Source: Marinobacterium jannaschii DSM 6295
GTDB lineage: Bacteria > Pseudomonadota > Gammaproteobacteria > Pseudomonadales > Balneatricaceae
Assembly (NCBI RefSeq): GCF_000620085.1
Contig: NZ_JHVJ01000007.1
Coordinates: 124,001-188,000 of the forward strand
Direction of reading: 5' to 3'
DNA: 64,000 bases
Part shown: positions 28,017-37,867 of the stretch, one piece after another
Layout of the letters: every line of letters starts with the position of its first letter
Position numbering within the stretch: the first letter of the stretch is position 1
Notes under the pieces: model-generated
Told to the model about the DNA's origin: nothing
Database searches by the model: none
Seen by the model: only the letters and a program-made list of their open reading frames with translations
Program-made: the position numbers and the translations under genes

Positions 28017-28783
28017 CCGGCAGCCTCCAGGTAGGCGCGGATGCGTTCCAGATCCTCCGGCGTATCGACACCTGCCGGCGGCTGCTCATCAGCTTCAGCC
28101 ACATGAATCCGGGCGCCGTTCCACATAGCCCTGAGCTGCTCGAGACATTCGGTCTGCTCCAGCGGAGCCGGCGGCCACTTTACGAAGTCATTCAGCAGCT
28201 TAACCCGATAGGCGTAGATACCGATATGACGCTGCCAGTCAAACCCCTGAGGCATCTGATCACGCCCCTCACCGGTCGCGAACTGGTCACGAGGCCAGGG
28301 CATCGGCGCTCGGCTGAAGTACATTGCCATCCCGCGCTGGTCACTCACTACCTTCACGACGTTCGGATTCAGCAGCGCCTCAATCTCTTCGATCGGCTCG
28401 CTCAGGGTCGCTATGCTGGCATCAAGCTCTGCCTGCAGATTATGCGCCACCTGATTAATCAGCCGAGGCGGCACAAGAGGCTCATCCCCCTGCACATTGA
28501 CAACGATATCGTCAGCATAGAAACCCAGGCTTGCAACCACCTCCTGCAACCGGTCGGTGCCGGACGGGTGGTCAGCGGAGGTCATACAAACCTCGGCCCC
28601 AAAGCTATTGGCTACATCGGCAATACGCTGATCATCAGTCGCAACGATAACCCGCGCCGCTTCACTCTGGCAGGCTTTTTCATATACATGCTGAACCATC
28701 GGCTTGCCGGCCAGGTCAGCCAGCGGCTTGCCCGGAAAGCGGGTCGACGCAAAGCGGGCAGGAATAATGACACTAAAGCTCAT
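28013..28783 (-). CDS. kdsB: 3-deoxy-manno-octulosonate cytidylyltransferase
   Basis: KdsB activates Kdo as CMP-Kdo for attachment to lipid A. The 256-residue protein begins [20 protein letters not shown], the nucleotidyltransferase motif of the family, with VATDDQRI and [10 protein letters not shown] downstream, which carries metal and CTP-binding residues. It overlaps the phosphatase gene by four bases and lies 13 bp after ycaR. Confidence 0.96.
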   Translation of the reverse strand: MSFSVIIPARFASTRFPGKPLADLAGKPMVQHVYEKACQSEAARVIVATDDQRIADVANSFGAEVCMTSADHPSGTDRLQEVVASLGFYADDIVVNVQGDEPLVPPRLINQVAHNLQAELDASIATLSEPIEEIEALLNPNVVKVVSDQRGMAMYFSRAPMPWPRDQFATGEGRDQMPQGFDWQRHIGIYAYRVKLLNDFVKWPPAPLEQTECLEQLRAMWNGARIHVAEADEQPPAGVDTPEDLERIRAYLEAAG

Positions 28784-28796
28784 ATCAGACTCCGCT

Positions 28797-28982
28797 TTAT
28801 TTGCGTTCGCGTTCTTCTGCTGTCAGCGTCCTTGCCTCTGATTCCAGCATCACCGGAATATCATCCCGGATAGGATAAGCCAGGCCGCTAGCACGGCAGA
28901 TCAGCTCATTGGTCTCTTCGTTCAGCTCCAGAGGCGCTTTTGAGACCGGACATACCAGTATTTCCAGGAGTTTCTTATCCAT
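28797..28982 (-). CDS. ycaR: Trm112-like/YcaR small zinc-ribbon-like protein
   Basis: The 61-residue protein from ATG 28982 ([20 protein letters not shown]) ends in a basic tail. It has the Trm112p/YcaR layout [10 protein letters not shown]...[20 protein letters not shown]. Only two cysteines remain, so zinc binding is uncertain. It is conserved between lpxK and kdsB in gammaproteobacteria. The exact role is not known. Confidence 0.92.
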   Translation of the reverse strand: MDKKLLEILVCPVSKAPLELNEETNELICRASGLAYPIRDDIPVMLESEARTLTAEERERK

Positions 28983-28999
28983 CGTTCGATTTCCGCCTG

Positions 29000-29983
29000 C
29001 TATTTCGCAATACAATTCAACTTAGTCGCCAGCGCATCCGAAAATGCCGGGTCAGGCAGAGCTTCCACCTCAAGAAACCAGACATTATCGTAAGCGCCGG
29101 ACGAAACTTTAACCGCATCTTTTTCCGTCATCACCACCGGCAGCCGATCACCGAACGCAAGATCCGACATCGTAAACGGGTGATGATCAGGAAAAGCATG
29201 CTCAATCACTTCAAGACCTGCCGTGCGCAGGGTATTAAAAAAACGTTGCGGATGCCCGATACCGGCAACCGCATGAATCCGACCTCCCGCCAGATCAGCC
29301 AACGGCATGCTTTTACTGCGATCCGGAGCATGCAGGGACTCGGGGACCAGATTAAAACGATAGGGAGCAAAACGCCCCGGGTCGCCGCCATTCTGTATAA
29401 CCAGGTCAACACTGTGCAATCGCGTTTCAGGTTCTCGCAATGGCCCGGCGGGCATACAGCGGCCGTTCCCAAGCCCGCGTTCGCCATCGATCACCGCAAT
29501 TTCGATATCCCGCCCCAGGGCATAGTGCTGTAATCCATCATCACTGATGATCAGATCACAGGCATGATGCTGCAGCAGGTAACGCACTGCGGCAGGCCTG
29601 TCCGGATCAATGACCAACGGGCAACCGGTGCGCTGCACCATCATCAGCGGCTCATCCCCGGCTTCAGGGGCAGGACTGGCCGCCGTTACCTCATAAGGAT
29701 AGCCCGGCGGGCTGGCCCCATAGCCGCGGCTGACAATTCCCGGGGAATACCCCTGACCCCGCAGCCACTGAACCAGCCATAAGGTTAACGGAGTCTTGCC
29801 GGTACCACCGACGGAAATATTACCCACCACCAGCACCGGAACCGGCGCCTTCCAGCTCTGTTTTTTCCCGCTAAGGTAGGCCTGCTTACGCCGTTCGGCC
29901 AGGTAACGGTAGAGCCGCTCCAGCGGCAGCAGCCAACAGGGAGCCGAGCGGTCTGAATACCAGCGCTTTTCTAACCATTGCAT
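29000..29983 (-). CDS. lpxK: Tetraacyldisaccharide 4'-kinase
   Basis: LpxK phosphorylates the 4' position of the lipid A disaccharide at the inner membrane. The 327-residue protein has an N-terminal membrane-associated helix ([15 protein letters not shown]), a Walker A loop in [13 protein letters not shown], and the acceptor-side aspartate region [16 protein letters not shown]. Its ATG follows the exbD stop codon directly with no gap. All are family features. Confidence 0.96.
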   Translation of the reverse strand: MQWLEKRWYSDRSAPCWLLPLERLYRYLAERRKQAYLSGKKQSWKAPVPVLVVGNISVGGTGKTPLTLWLVQWLRGQGYSPGIVSRGYGASPPGYPYEVTAASPAPEAGDEPLMMVQRTGCPLVIDPDRPAAVRYLLQHHACDLIISDDGLQHYALGRDIEIAVIDGERGLGNGRCMPAGPLREPETRLHSVDLVIQNGGDPGRFAPYRFNLVPESLHAPDRSKSMPLADLAGGRIHAVAGIGHPQRFFNTLRTAGLEVIEHAFPDHHPFTMSDLAFGDRLPVVMTEKDAVKVSSGAYDNVWFLEVEALPDPAFSDALATKLNCIAK

Positions 29984-30403
29984 CTATTGAGCGCGCTCCT
30001 GAGTCGTAATACTCAGCTTACTGAAACCAAGATTACCGGCAACCTCCATCGCAGTTACCACTGACTGATGGGGTGTACTGGCATCTGCGGTAATGGTCAG
30101 GGGATTGTCACGCTCCTTACCGGCTACTTTTTTCAGCGCCCGCCCCAGGGTATCGGCCTGACTGTTAACCAGCGCCTCCCCGTTCACACTCATCAGCCCA
30201 TCAGAGGTGATGACGATCTCAATCACCCGGGGCTTATCGGCACTTTGCTGCGCCGAGTCAGCTTCCGGCAGATCGATCTGCAGCTGTGTTTCCCGGCTGA
30301 AGGTAGTGGAAACCATAAAAAATATCAGCAGTAGAAAAACAACATCGATAAGTGGCGTGAGATTAACGGAAACCTCTTCCTGCTTCTGACGACGAAACTT
30401 CAA
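29984..30403 (-). CDS. exbD: ExbD/TolR-family energy-coupling protein
   Basis: This 139-residue protein has a short cytoplasmic tail, one membrane helix (about 16-35) containing the proton-path aspartate in LTPLIDVVFLLLIFFMV, and a periplasmic domain. With ExbB it forms a proton-driven motor. No tonB follows; the motor is instead embedded between comEC and lpxK, a placement shared with Pseudomonas. It starts 12 bp after exbB. The driven partner is unknown. Confidence 0.93.
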   Translation of the reverse strand: MKFRRQKQEEVSVNLTPLIDVVFLLLIFFMVSTTFSRETQLQIDLPEADSAQQSADKPRVIEIVITSDGLMSVNGEALVNSQADTLGRALKKVAGKERDNPLTITADASTPHQSVVTAMEVAGNLGFSKLSITTQERAQ

Positions 30404-30415
30404 GACCGGTCTCCG

Positions 30416-31033
30416 TTAATAGTCCACTTCCCGCTCACCATGCATCACCTCAACCAGCTTCACCGCATCCTGCTCCATGGCAACGATCAGCGATTCGATA
30501 CGACGCTGAAAGAAGCGATGGAAGATCAGCGCCGGAATGGCAATAGATAAGCCAGATGCTGTCGTAATCAATGCCTGAGAGATACCGCCGGCCAACACAC
30601 CGGCATTACCCGTGCCCTGGATCATGATCTCAGAGAAAACCTCGATCATCCCGATTACCGTACCCAGCAAGCCCAGCAAAGGGGTAACCGCCGCGATCGT
30701 ACCCAGAGGATTGAGGAAGCGCTCCAGATCATGAACTACCTGACCGGCCGCTTCCTGAATACTCTCTTTCATGATCTCCCGGCCGTGAGAGGCGTTATCC
30801 AGCCCGGCGACGATAATTTTCCCCAAAGGACTGCTTTCTCGCACCTGCGCCAGATAATTCTGATCAACTTTCTCACCGCAGATCTTGCCCCAGACCTCGG
30901 CCAGCAGCCCACGGGGAGCCACCCGAGATGCCCTCAGCACCCATAAACGCTCCATGCATATGGCCAGAGCAATTACCGAACAGGCGATGATCGGCACCAT
31001 CAGCCAACCACCCGATTTAATTAGCTCAAACAC
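30416..31033 (-). CDS. exbB: ExbB/TolQ/MotA-family proton-channel protein
   Basis: This 205-residue protein has three membrane segments (about 8-28, 105-130, 145-170). The conserved stretch LGTIAAVTPLLGLLGTVIGMIEVF and ALITTASGLSIAIPALIFH are signatures of the family's proton channel. It partners with the ExbD encoded next. The operon around it makes envelope precursors, which suggests a role in envelope or LPS handling rather than classical iron uptake, but this is inference. Confidence 0.93.
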   Translation of the reverse strand: MFELIKSGGWLMVPIIACSVIALAICMERLWVLRASRVAPRGLLAEVWGKICGEKVDQNYLAQVRESSPLGKIIVAGLDNASHGREIMKESIQEAAGQVVHDLERFLNPLGTIAAVTPLLGLLGTVIGMIEVFSEIMIQGTGNAGVLAGGISQALITTASGLSIAIPALIFHRFFQRRIESLIVAMEQDAVKLVEVMHGEREVDY

Positions 31034-31155
31034 CGTATTACTGCCTCCCTTAAGTTGCTGGCTACTCTATCACAGCACCGCCAGTGCGAGTAGCCACCGA
31101 TAATCACCGGCCTCTGCGCTATATCAACCACAGCTGACGGCGGACAATACTTACA

Positions 31156-33399
31156 TCATCTTGCCTGCCCACGGTCAGACTGTGGTAATGCAGACCAGAA
31201 GCGACGCTTTAGATTACGCTGACCATCGGCCAAACACCCCTCTGGCGCCGATACCAACCGCACGGCCCCGGCATCGGCCGTATTGATCTGCCGAGCGCCT
31301 GTGTCACTCACCCGCTCGACAACGGCCACAGCGGGATGACCGAAACGACTCGCGTATCCGGCACTGTAAATAACGGTCCCCGGTTGCCACTTATTCAGGA
31401 ATGTTCTGGAGGTTGAGCTGTCACTGCCATGGTGGGAGGCGATCAGCCAGCTTAACGAAGACGGCGAAAGGGGAAGCGCTGCCTCAGCTTTCCGTCCAAT
31501 ATCTCCCGGCAATAGCAACGAGCAACGACCATCACTCACCAGCAATACGCAGGATCGGTCATTGTCTTTTATCCCACGGCTACCAGCCAGCATCTCAAAC
31601 TTCACCCCGCCCGCCTGCCACTGCTGTCCTTCAACGCAGGCCCGAGCTCGGGGATCTGTAAGGAAGCGCTCACCTCCGGTGAGGATACGCCGCGGGTTAT
31701 AGCGATCGATAATTAGCTGCGCACCGCCGACATGATCAATATCGTCATGGCTCAGTATCAGATCATCGAGTCGACCGCTTCCGCGGCTATCCAGATAGGG
31801 TAAAACAGCACGCTCAGCCGCATTGCCTCCGGAGCGGTAAGCGGCGCCGGTATCATAGAGCAGGCGGTAGTTACCGGCCTCAACCAGAATCGCACTGCCC
31901 TGGCCAACATCGAACACCCAGGCACTGAATCGGGCCTGATCAGAATCCTGGCGCTCCCCCGATAACCAGGGCAACCACAGTAACAACAGCAGATAGCGCA
32001 TCGGGAATCCACGGGGCTGCAAGGCGATCCAGCTTCCGCCAAGGGCGAGTAACAATGCAGTCAATGACACGGCCGAAACCGGCGTATAGCCGTGAGAAAA
32101 TCCGGCTATCCACTGCTGTCCCAACCAGAAAAAATCCACCATCACGATGACAGCCTGCTGCAGCAGATCCAGTCCCAGCACCGACAAGAAATGATCGGCT
32201 ATCGCTATTGCCAGCAACAGCGCAACATAGGGGATCGCAATCAGATTAACCAGCGGAGCCACCCAGGATACAGCCGCAAACAGATAGGCCAGCAAGGGCG
32301 CCATGCCGATAAACAGACACCACTGAATTCGCAGCACCCCCTTGAGCCTCAATGCCGAGATCCAGATCAGTATTGCCACGGCACCAAAAGACAGCCAGAA
32401 GCCTGGCATATAAGGAGACAACGGCATATAAAGCAACACGACCACAAGAGCCGCCCACCAGCGAGCCCATGCAGACAAACGCCATAGCCGCAGTTCGGCA
32501 ATCAGGAATACAGCGATCATTATAAAGGCACGGATAACCGGCAGGCCGGCACCTGCCAGCAGTACATAGCCAGCAGCGATAGCGACTGAAAGCCAGACAG
32601 GCAGTGCACGCCCCAGGTTAAAGCCGAGCCAGGCAGGAACACGCCTGCAAAGCCAGAACACCGACAAGGCAATAAAACCAATATGCAGCCCGCTAATCAC
32701 CGCCAGGTGCACAGTGCCGCTGGCACGCAACATCAGCCATTGCTGATCATCAATCGCGTTTCGCAGCCCCAGTGTCAGAGCCTGAACAAGGCCCGAGGCA
32801 TCAGAGCCATAACGCTCCAGTTGCCAGCGCTCAAGCCGCTCTCTGACGAAAGCCCCCTCGTGCGCTCCCGGGCTATATTGATCAAGCCGGCGTATGTAGC
32901 CGGTTGCATCGATCCCCTGCTGCAGTAACCACAATTCATAGTCAAATGCTTCGGGATTACTGAGGCCATGAGGAGGCTTAAGCCTGATCTCTGCCTGGAG
33001 AAAGTCGCCTACGCTAAGCGCCTGAGTCGGTGAGTACCAGCTTACCCTGATCTTCCTTAGCTGCGGTGATGCCATCTCAACCGCAGCATCGCTAAGCGCT
33101 GCACTTTTCTCTGGCACAAGGTCGAACCTGACCCGCCCATCAGACCTGTCGGCGATCGCCGTTACCACACCGCTGATCACCCAGTCGGAGCGCCCCGGTA
33201 TTGGAAGCCTGTGGTCGAGCTGCCAATGTGCCCAGACCAGTGCCCAACAGGCACCAAAAACAAAAGCCCCGACGAGCTTTAAGCGATGCAAACAGAAAGG
33301 AATGATAATGCCGGCACAAAGCCACTGCAGAGGCGGTAAAACGGGCAGCAGCACCATCGTTGTGATACCGGCCGAACAGGCGATCATCCGTGATCTCAT
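31156..33399 (-). CDS. comEC: ComEC/Rec2-family DNA uptake channel protein
   Basis: The 747-residue inner-membrane protein has a soluble N-terminal OB-like domain, a competence core of about ten helices (from residue about 225 with HLAVISGLHIGFIAL), and a C-terminal metallo-beta-lactamase domain with DVGQGSAILVEAG, LSHDDIDHVGG and IASHHGSDSSTS. In transformable bacteria it passes single-stranded DNA into the cytoplasm. It heads the leftward envelope operon, with 122 bp to exbB. The gene looks intact, so natural transformation is possible. Confidence 0.93.
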   Translation of the reverse strand: MRSRMIACSAGITTMVLLPVLPPLQWLCAGIIIPFCLHRLKLVGAFVFGACWALVWAHWQLDHRLPIPGRSDWVISGVVTAIADRSDGRVRFDLVPEKSAALSDAAVEMASPQLRKIRVSWYSPTQALSVGDFLQAEIRLKPPHGLSNPEAFDYELWLLQQGIDATGYIRRLDQYSPGAHEGAFVRERLERWQLERYGSDASGLVQALTLGLRNAIDDQQWLMLRASGTVHLAVISGLHIGFIALSVFWLCRRVPAWLGFNLGRALPVWLSVAIAAGYVLLAGAGLPVIRAFIMIAVFLIAELRLWRLSAWARWWAALVVVLLYMPLSPYMPGFWLSFGAVAILIWISALRLKGVLRIQWCLFIGMAPLLAYLFAAVSWVAPLVNLIAIPYVALLLAIAIADHFLSVLGLDLLQQAVIVMVDFFWLGQQWIAGFSHGYTPVSAVSLTALLLALGGSWIALQPRGFPMRYLLLLLWLPWLSGERQDSDQARFSAWVFDVGQGSAILVEAGNYRLLYDTGAAYRSGGNAAERAVLPYLDSRGSGRLDDLILSHDDIDHVGGAQLIIDRYNPRRILTGGERFLTDPRARACVEGQQWQAGGVKFEMLAGSRGIKDNDRSCVLLVSDGRCSLLLPGDIGRKAEAALPLSPSSLSWLIASHHGSDSSTSRTFLNKWQPGTVIYSAGYASRFGHPAVAVVERVSDTGARQINTADAGAVRLVSAPEGCLADGQRNLKRRFWSALPQSDRGQAR

Positions 33400-33466
33400 T
33401 GGTTGGCTTACCTATAGCATCCGTGCATAATACGCCCATTACTAGCTGCCGATGACTGCGACCGAG

Positions 33467-33997
33467 ATGCCGCGCAAACTGATCAAGAAGTACATGCCAG
33501 ACGAGGAAAGTCTGAAAGCAAACCGGCACCTCAGCTGGCTGGGGGCGTATCTTCACGACCCGAATCTTTGGCATCTCACCCGGAAATCCGTATCACGGGC
33601 ATTCTTCGTTGGTTTGTTCTGTGCGTTCCTGCCGATACCGTTGCAGATGCTGGTTGCCGCCGTGCTGGCACTGGCTGTTCGCAGCAACCTGGCCATCTCG
33701 ATCGGGCTGGTCTGGCTGACCAACCCGGTGACCATGCCCCCGATATTTTACTGCACCTATCTGATAGGCGATGCAATTCTCGGATCTCCGAACGGCCCTG
33801 TTGCCTTTGAACTGTCTATGGAGTGGCTGTCATCCAGTATCTCCGTCATCTGGTGGCCACTGCTATTCGGATCTGTACTCTGTGGCCTGATATTCGGCTT
33901 TTTGTTCTATCTGGGTATTAACTGGTTCTGGATCTGGCATGTAGGTCGCAGCTGGCGTCAACGCCATGTTCTCCGCAAAGAACGCCGCTACAAGTAG
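33467..33997 (+). CDS. DUF2062 membrane protein
   Basis: From ATG 33467 (MPRKLIKKYMPD, the usual start of these proteins) the chain is 176 residues; an ATG five codons earlier is also open. The DUF2062 core is visible: DPNLWHLTRKSVSRAFFVGL, FLPIPLQMLVAAVLA and WLTNPVTMPPIFY. Three to four membrane segments are predicted. It is divergent from comEC and convergent with lolD, exactly as in Pseudomonas. Function unknown. Confidence 0.9.
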   Translation: MPRKLIKKYMPDEESLKANRHLSWLGAYLHDPNLWHLTRKSVSRAFFVGLFCAFLPIPLQMLVAAVLALAVRSNLAISIGLVWLTNPVTMPPIFYCTYLIGDAILGSPNGPVAFELSMEWLSSSISVIWWPLLFGSVLCGLIFGFLFYLGINWFWIWHVGRSWRQRHVLRKERRYK

Positions 33998-34077
33998 TCC
34001 GGGCCAGACGCCATCTTACACAGCCCTCATAACCCGGCTAACGGCCAGTCATGATAGCCGCATAGCCTGTCAGGCCT

Positions 34078-34758
34078 TCAGCGCTGTAGCAACTCGCCAT
34101 CAACCAGCTCAAGCACCCTGCCCGTCCGATGCGCCAACTCCATATCATGCGTCACTATGATGAATGCCGTTTGCAGCTCATTATTGAGACGCTCGATCAG
34201 GGCCTGAATATCCTCTGCCGTCTTTCTGTCCAGGTTCCCCGTAGGCTCATCCATCAAGACACAGGACGGCTGCCCGACCAGGGCACGCGCAATCGCCACG
34301 CGCTGTCTTTCACCACCTGACAGCTGCGCCGGTTTATGACTAGTCCGGTGTTCTAGCCCCACCGCGGCCAATATCTCTAATGCAGCATCGGTAGCAACAT
34401 TGCGGCGATCACCACGCAGCAGCAACGGCATTGCCACATTTTCCAGTGCGGTAAACTCAGGCAGCAGATGATGAAACTGGTAGACGAAACCCAGCTCGCG
34501 GTTACGCAATCGTGATCGCGCCTTTTCAGACTGGGTATGCAGATCCTGATCGGCTACCCGGATAGTACCCGATGAGGGCAGATCCAGCCCCCCCAGCATA
34601 TTCAGCAGGGTACTCTTACCCGAACCGGATGAACCTACAATGGCGATCCGCTCTCCAACCGCCAGTTCCAGCGAGACATCACGCAGCACCGCAACTTCCT
34701 GTCCGGCCTCCCTATAAACCTTCGCTACCGCCTTCGCGGAAAGGATCGATTTACTCAT
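34078..34758 (-). CDS. lolD: LolD, lipoprotein-releasing ABC transporter ATPase
   Basis: LolD powers LolCDE, which extracts outer-membrane lipoproteins from the inner membrane for LolA. The 226-residue ATPase has Walker [10 protein letters not shown], the LolD-type Q-loop [16 protein letters not shown], signature [15 protein letters not shown], and Walker [15 protein letters not shown] 34758 overlaps the end of the permease gene by eight bases; an upstream in-frame start would add an arginine-rich stretch and is less likely. Confidence 0.95.
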   Translation of the reverse strand: MSKSILSAKAVAKVYREAGQEVAVLRDVSLELAVGERIAIVGSSGSGKSTLLNMLGGLDLPSSGTIRVADQDLHTQSEKARSRLRNRELGFVYQFHHLLPEFTALENVAMPLLLRGDRRNVATDAALEILAAVGLEHRTSHKPAQLSGGERQRVAIARALVGQPSCVLMDEPTGNLDRKTAEDIQALIERLNNELQTAFIIVTHDMELAHRTGRVLELVDGELLQR

Positions 34759-36016
34759 AACGCAGCGCCTCCGCCGGATGAGTTTTCGCCGCACGCCAGG
34801 CAGGGTAAATCGTTGCCATAAAGCTCATAACCATTGCTGAACCGCAGATAACGGTTACATCATCCCACTGCAGCTGAGAGGGAAGATAACTGATGAAATA
34901 GACATCTGCGCTGAGGAATTTGAAACCAAGTACCCGCTCGACCCAGGCCACCAGATCCGACACTGTAAGCGCCAGGGTGACGCCCAGAGCACCTCCCAGC
35001 AGCGTGCCTACAATACCGATAACCGATCCCTGAACCATGAAGATACGCATCACCCGCCCCGGCGTTGCACCCAGCGTACGCAGAATAGCCACATCCGCTT
35101 TTTTATCGGTTACCACCATGACCAGGGTAGAGACGATATTAAATGCCGCGACCAGCACGATCAGAAACAACAACAGACCAATCATCCGCTTTTCCAGCTG
35201 AATCGCCTGGAACAGGTTGCCATGAGTGCGGGTCCAGTCACTGGCGCGGTAAAAACCGGGCAGTTCACTGGCGATATCACGGGCGTTCTGTGGAGCTTCG
35301 AACAGATTATCAAACTGCAGGCGGATCCCATCAACCTTATCACCGAGACGCTTTATCCTGGCTGCGTCATTAAGGCTGATATAAGCCAGGTTGGCATCGA
35401 GCTCGGCTCCGACTTCAAAAATACCGGTGACGGTAAATCGCTTCAGGCGCGGAACTACGCCCGCCACACTGATTGACGCCTCCGGCAGCACCATGGTGAC
35501 CTTATCACCAGGCTGAACTCCCAGATAACGGGCCAGAAGGTCGCCCAAAACAATACCGAAACGCTGATGATCAAGGTCATCCAGCTGGCCTTTCTTCATA
35601 TGCCTGGCAAGGATAGAGACCCTGGCTTCCTGAGCCGGGTCTACCCCATATATAAGCGCGCCCCGGACAGCGCCATTTGCCGTCAACATGCCCTGCGCCT
35701 GAATATAGGGAGCGGTACCAGTGACAGCGGGATGCGCACTCAGTTGCGTCTGAACATCCTGCCAGTTGTCCATTGGACGACCATACTCACTGATGGTGGC
35801 GTGGGAAACCATACCCAGAATCCGCTGCTTGAGCTCACGGTCGAAGCCGTTCATCACGGACAACACCACGATCAAAGCCGCAACCCCCAGCATAAGCCCA
35901 AGCATCGACGCCAGAGATATAAAGGAGATGAAATGATTACTGCGTTTTGCCGCGGTATAACGCAGCCCGATAAATAGCGATAATGGTCTGAACATGCCGC
36001 GCATTAAAGCATACAC
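34751..36016 (-). CDS. lolC: Lipoprotein-releasing system permease LolC/LolE
   Basis: This 421-residue inner-membrane protein has one N-terminal membrane helix, a large periplasmic domain (about residues 60-275) and three C-terminal helices, the FtsX-like LolC/LolE layout. It shows RYTAAKRSNHFISFISLASMLG-type N-terminal wording and TLGATPGRVMRIF in the coupling region. Only one permease gene stands beside lolD, so the complex may be LolF-like or the second subunit is encoded elsewhere. ATG 35995 is an alternative start; neither has a strong ribosome site. Confidence 0.92.
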   Translation of the reverse strand: MYALMRGMFRPLSLFIGLRYTAAKRSNHFISFISLASMLGLMLGVAALIVVLSVMNGFDRELKQRILGMVSHATISEYGRPMDNWQDVQTQLSAHPAVTGTAPYIQAQGMLTANGAVRGALIYGVDPAQEARVSILARHMKKGQLDDLDHQRFGIVLGDLLARYLGVQPGDKVTMVLPEASISVAGVVPRLKRFTVTGIFEVGAELDANLAYISLNDAARIKRLGDKVDGIRLQFDNLFEAPQNARDIASELPGFYRASDWTRTHGNLFQAIQLEKRMIGLLLFLIVLVAAFNIVSTLVMVVTDKKADVAILRTLGATPGRVMRIFMVQGSVIGIVGTLLGGALGVTLALTVSDLVAWVERVLGFKFLSADVYFISYLPSQLQWDDVTVICGSAMVMSFMATIYPAWRAAKTHPAEALRYE

Positions 36017-36100
36017 AGCCTGATTTCTCTAACAAATTCAAAGCAATCTTATGTATACTCAAACGGTTAGCTCCGGCCAATTAATTCCAGGATAAGCCTA

Positions 36101-36682
36101 ATGCAGGAACAGGATCGCCGAAAATATTTTCGTATCGAACAAAAGGTGTCTATCGAACTCAAACCGGTCACTGAGGAGGAGATTGCTGACAATCCCCGAC
36201 CCGCCCAGTTTGAAGTTTCACCTTACTTCACCCTGCTGAGCCAGCTTCAGGAGCTGGATCAGGAGAGCCATTCGTTGCTGCGTAAGATTGCAGAACGTGA
36301 TGCGAATGTAGCCGCCTTCCTGCATATATTGCACAGCAAGATCGAGACTATTGCCAAAACGGTCGCCTCAAGCGGTTTTGAGGTAGACCAGGTATCCACT
36401 CAGGAGGTCAATCTGTCTGAGGGCGGCTTGATGTTCGAAAATGAAGTGGCGCTGGATATGGATAAGCATGTCGCGGTCAAACTGATTTTCCAGGAATCAT
36501 GCATCGGTCTGCTGCTGTATGCCAAAGTCTGTCGCATCATTCCGCTGGATAACGGAAAGTTCAATGTCGGCCTGGAGTTTGTCTCCCTGCCGGAGAACTG
36601 CCGCCAAATCCTCGCGCGCCAGGTTTTTGCCGCCCAGACACATGCCCGTCAGATAGAGCTTCACGCCCTCGCAGATGAGTGA
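36101..36682 (+). CDS. PilZ-domain protein (predicted c-di-GMP receptor)
   Basis: The 193-residue protein begins MQEQDRRKYFRIEQ, the RxxxR c-di-GMP-binding motif at the N-terminus, and later has VNLSEGGLMFENE, the second PilZ motif (D/NxSxxG). A helical insert lies between (about residues 45-95). A homologue stands next to lol genes in Pseudomonas. It overlaps the Tus-like gene by eight bases (ATGAGTGA) and forms an operon with it and a small membrane protein. Target unknown. Confidence 0.88.
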   Translation: MQEQDRRKYFRIEQKVSIELKPVTEEEIADNPRPAQFEVSPYFTLLSQLQELDQESHSLLRKIAERDANVAAFLHILHSKIETIAKTVASSGFEVDQVSTQEVNLSEGGLMFENEVALDMDKHVAVKLIFQESCIGLLLYAKVCRIIPLDNGKFNVGLEFVSLPENCRQILARQVFAAQTHARQIELHALADE

Positions 36683-37523
36683 AACCAAGGCGGGAGCACT
36701 GATTCTTGAGCGGTTTGAGGCCCTGGTAGACAGCCTCCGCCAGCTCAGTGCCGGAATTCTCAACGACCCACTTCCTGCCTGGGTCCCCGACGCTGCGGAC
36801 AATCCACGCAGCATCATTGCCAACATATACAGCGATATATGGTATCAGGAAGAGGGAGACGGACGCGCCACCCGCTCCTTGCACGGCCTTGTTGCGGCCA
36901 GCGAACATACTCTTCGCCAGGCCCATAAGGTCAATGCAGCCAAGCATCAGCTGCAGCGCGCAGTACAGGCTTACCGTACCCTGACCAGCCCTTCCGCCTT
37001 GCCTGACGAGCTGCACAACCGGGCAGCCCAGCTATCCGAGCATCTGCAGCATCAAGGCCTCGCGCGCATTCACCTGAAACAGTGCTATCGCGATATTCCG
37101 GTGCTGCAAAGCTGCCCCGACCATGTTGGCTTTAACTGGTATTGCAGCGGCCGCAGCATCCGGAAGGTGTCCATTGCCGACGCGGAACAAATGCTACTGC
37201 AGCTAGACAGCCGCCAGCCTCATATCCAGCGCCAGCTCGCTGCACTGGCTTCCCTGCCCAGCAACGAGCAACTGGCCCAGGTACAACAACTGGCTCCGGT
37301 AATGCGGGCCAACATTGTCTGGAAAACTGAGACCGAAACCATCCGCAAAGCCCGCAACTGCTCCCTGCCATTGCTGTTCCCGATAGACAAGGAGCAGAAT
37401 TTTCCGGATCATAACGATCCGTCACTGACGCCACCGACGGAGAGACAGCGAGTCACCCGCATGGACAGTAAGCTGGACCCGACTCCGTTCCTGACCAGTT
37501 TGAGAATTCACCGATACCTTTGA
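36675..37523 (+). CDS. Tus-like DNA replication terminus site-binding protein
   Basis: This 282-residue protein resembles E. coli Tus over its C-terminal half in ordered blocks: VGFNWYCSGRSIRKVS against LRFGWANKHIIKN, IQRQLAALASLP against WQRKLEREYQDIAALP, ANIVWKTETETIRKA..C..PLL against [21 protein letters not shown], and a shared ending near LRIHRYL against PRLHLYVAD. Tus bound to Ter sites blocks the replicative helicase from one side. The DNA-contact residues are only partly matched (for instance a threonine or isoleucine where Tus has Gln250), so Ter specificity may differ. It is translationally coupled to a PilZ gene. The comparison is from memory and not an alignment. Confidence 0.7.
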   Translation: MSETKAGALILERFEALVDSLRQLSAGILNDPLPAWVPDAADNPRSIIANIYSDIWYQEEGDGRATRSLHGLVAASEHTLRQAHKVNAAKHQLQRAVQAYRTLTSPSALPDELHNRAAQLSEHLQHQGLARIHLKQCYRDIPVLQSCPDHVGFNWYCSGRSIRKVSIADAEQMLLQLDSRQPHIQRQLAALASLPSNEQLAQVQQLAPVMRANIVWKTETETIRKARNCSLPLLFPIDKEQNFPDHNDPSLTPPTERQRVTRMDSKLDPTPFLTSLRIHRYL

Positions 37524-37530
37524 GAGTCCG

Positions 37531-37848
37531 ATGCAGGAAAAAAACAACACACTGCTACACCATATCGCAACAGGGGCTGGCTTTATCGGCCTTGTACTCT
37601 GGTTTTATCTTGGCAAGGAGAGCGGCTTCCTGAACTGGGCCGTGGCACTGGCGCCTGAGCAATATACCGGCTCAGCCCTGATGGTGGGGATTATGATAAT
37701 GATGACCCCGGGCTTCTTTTGCTGGAAGCTCTACGTACGCTGGTTTGAACGCAAGCTGGATATAAAGGGGATCTACTATGAAGATTCCTACTATGGCGAA
37801 AACCCCGCTAATTCCGGCAAGAGAGGCAGTCAGGATTCCGCCAAGTAA
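37531..37848 (+). CDS. Small two-helix membrane protein, unknown
   Basis: This 105-residue protein has two hydrophobic segments (about 10-27 and 45-66) and a polar, tyrosine- and glycine-rich C-terminal tail (IYYEDSYYGENPAN). It starts seven bases after the Tus-like stop, so it belongs to the same operon and shares its bidirectional terminator. I do not recognise a family. The short gap and clear start support it as a real gene. Confidence 0.75.
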   Translation: MQEKNNTLLHHIATGAGFIGLVLWFYLGKESGFLNWAVALAPEQYTGSALMVGIMIMMTPGFFCWKLYVRWFERKLDIKGIYYEDSYYGENPANSGKRGSQDSAK

Positions 37849-37867
37849 CGCCAGATACGCTCGTCGC

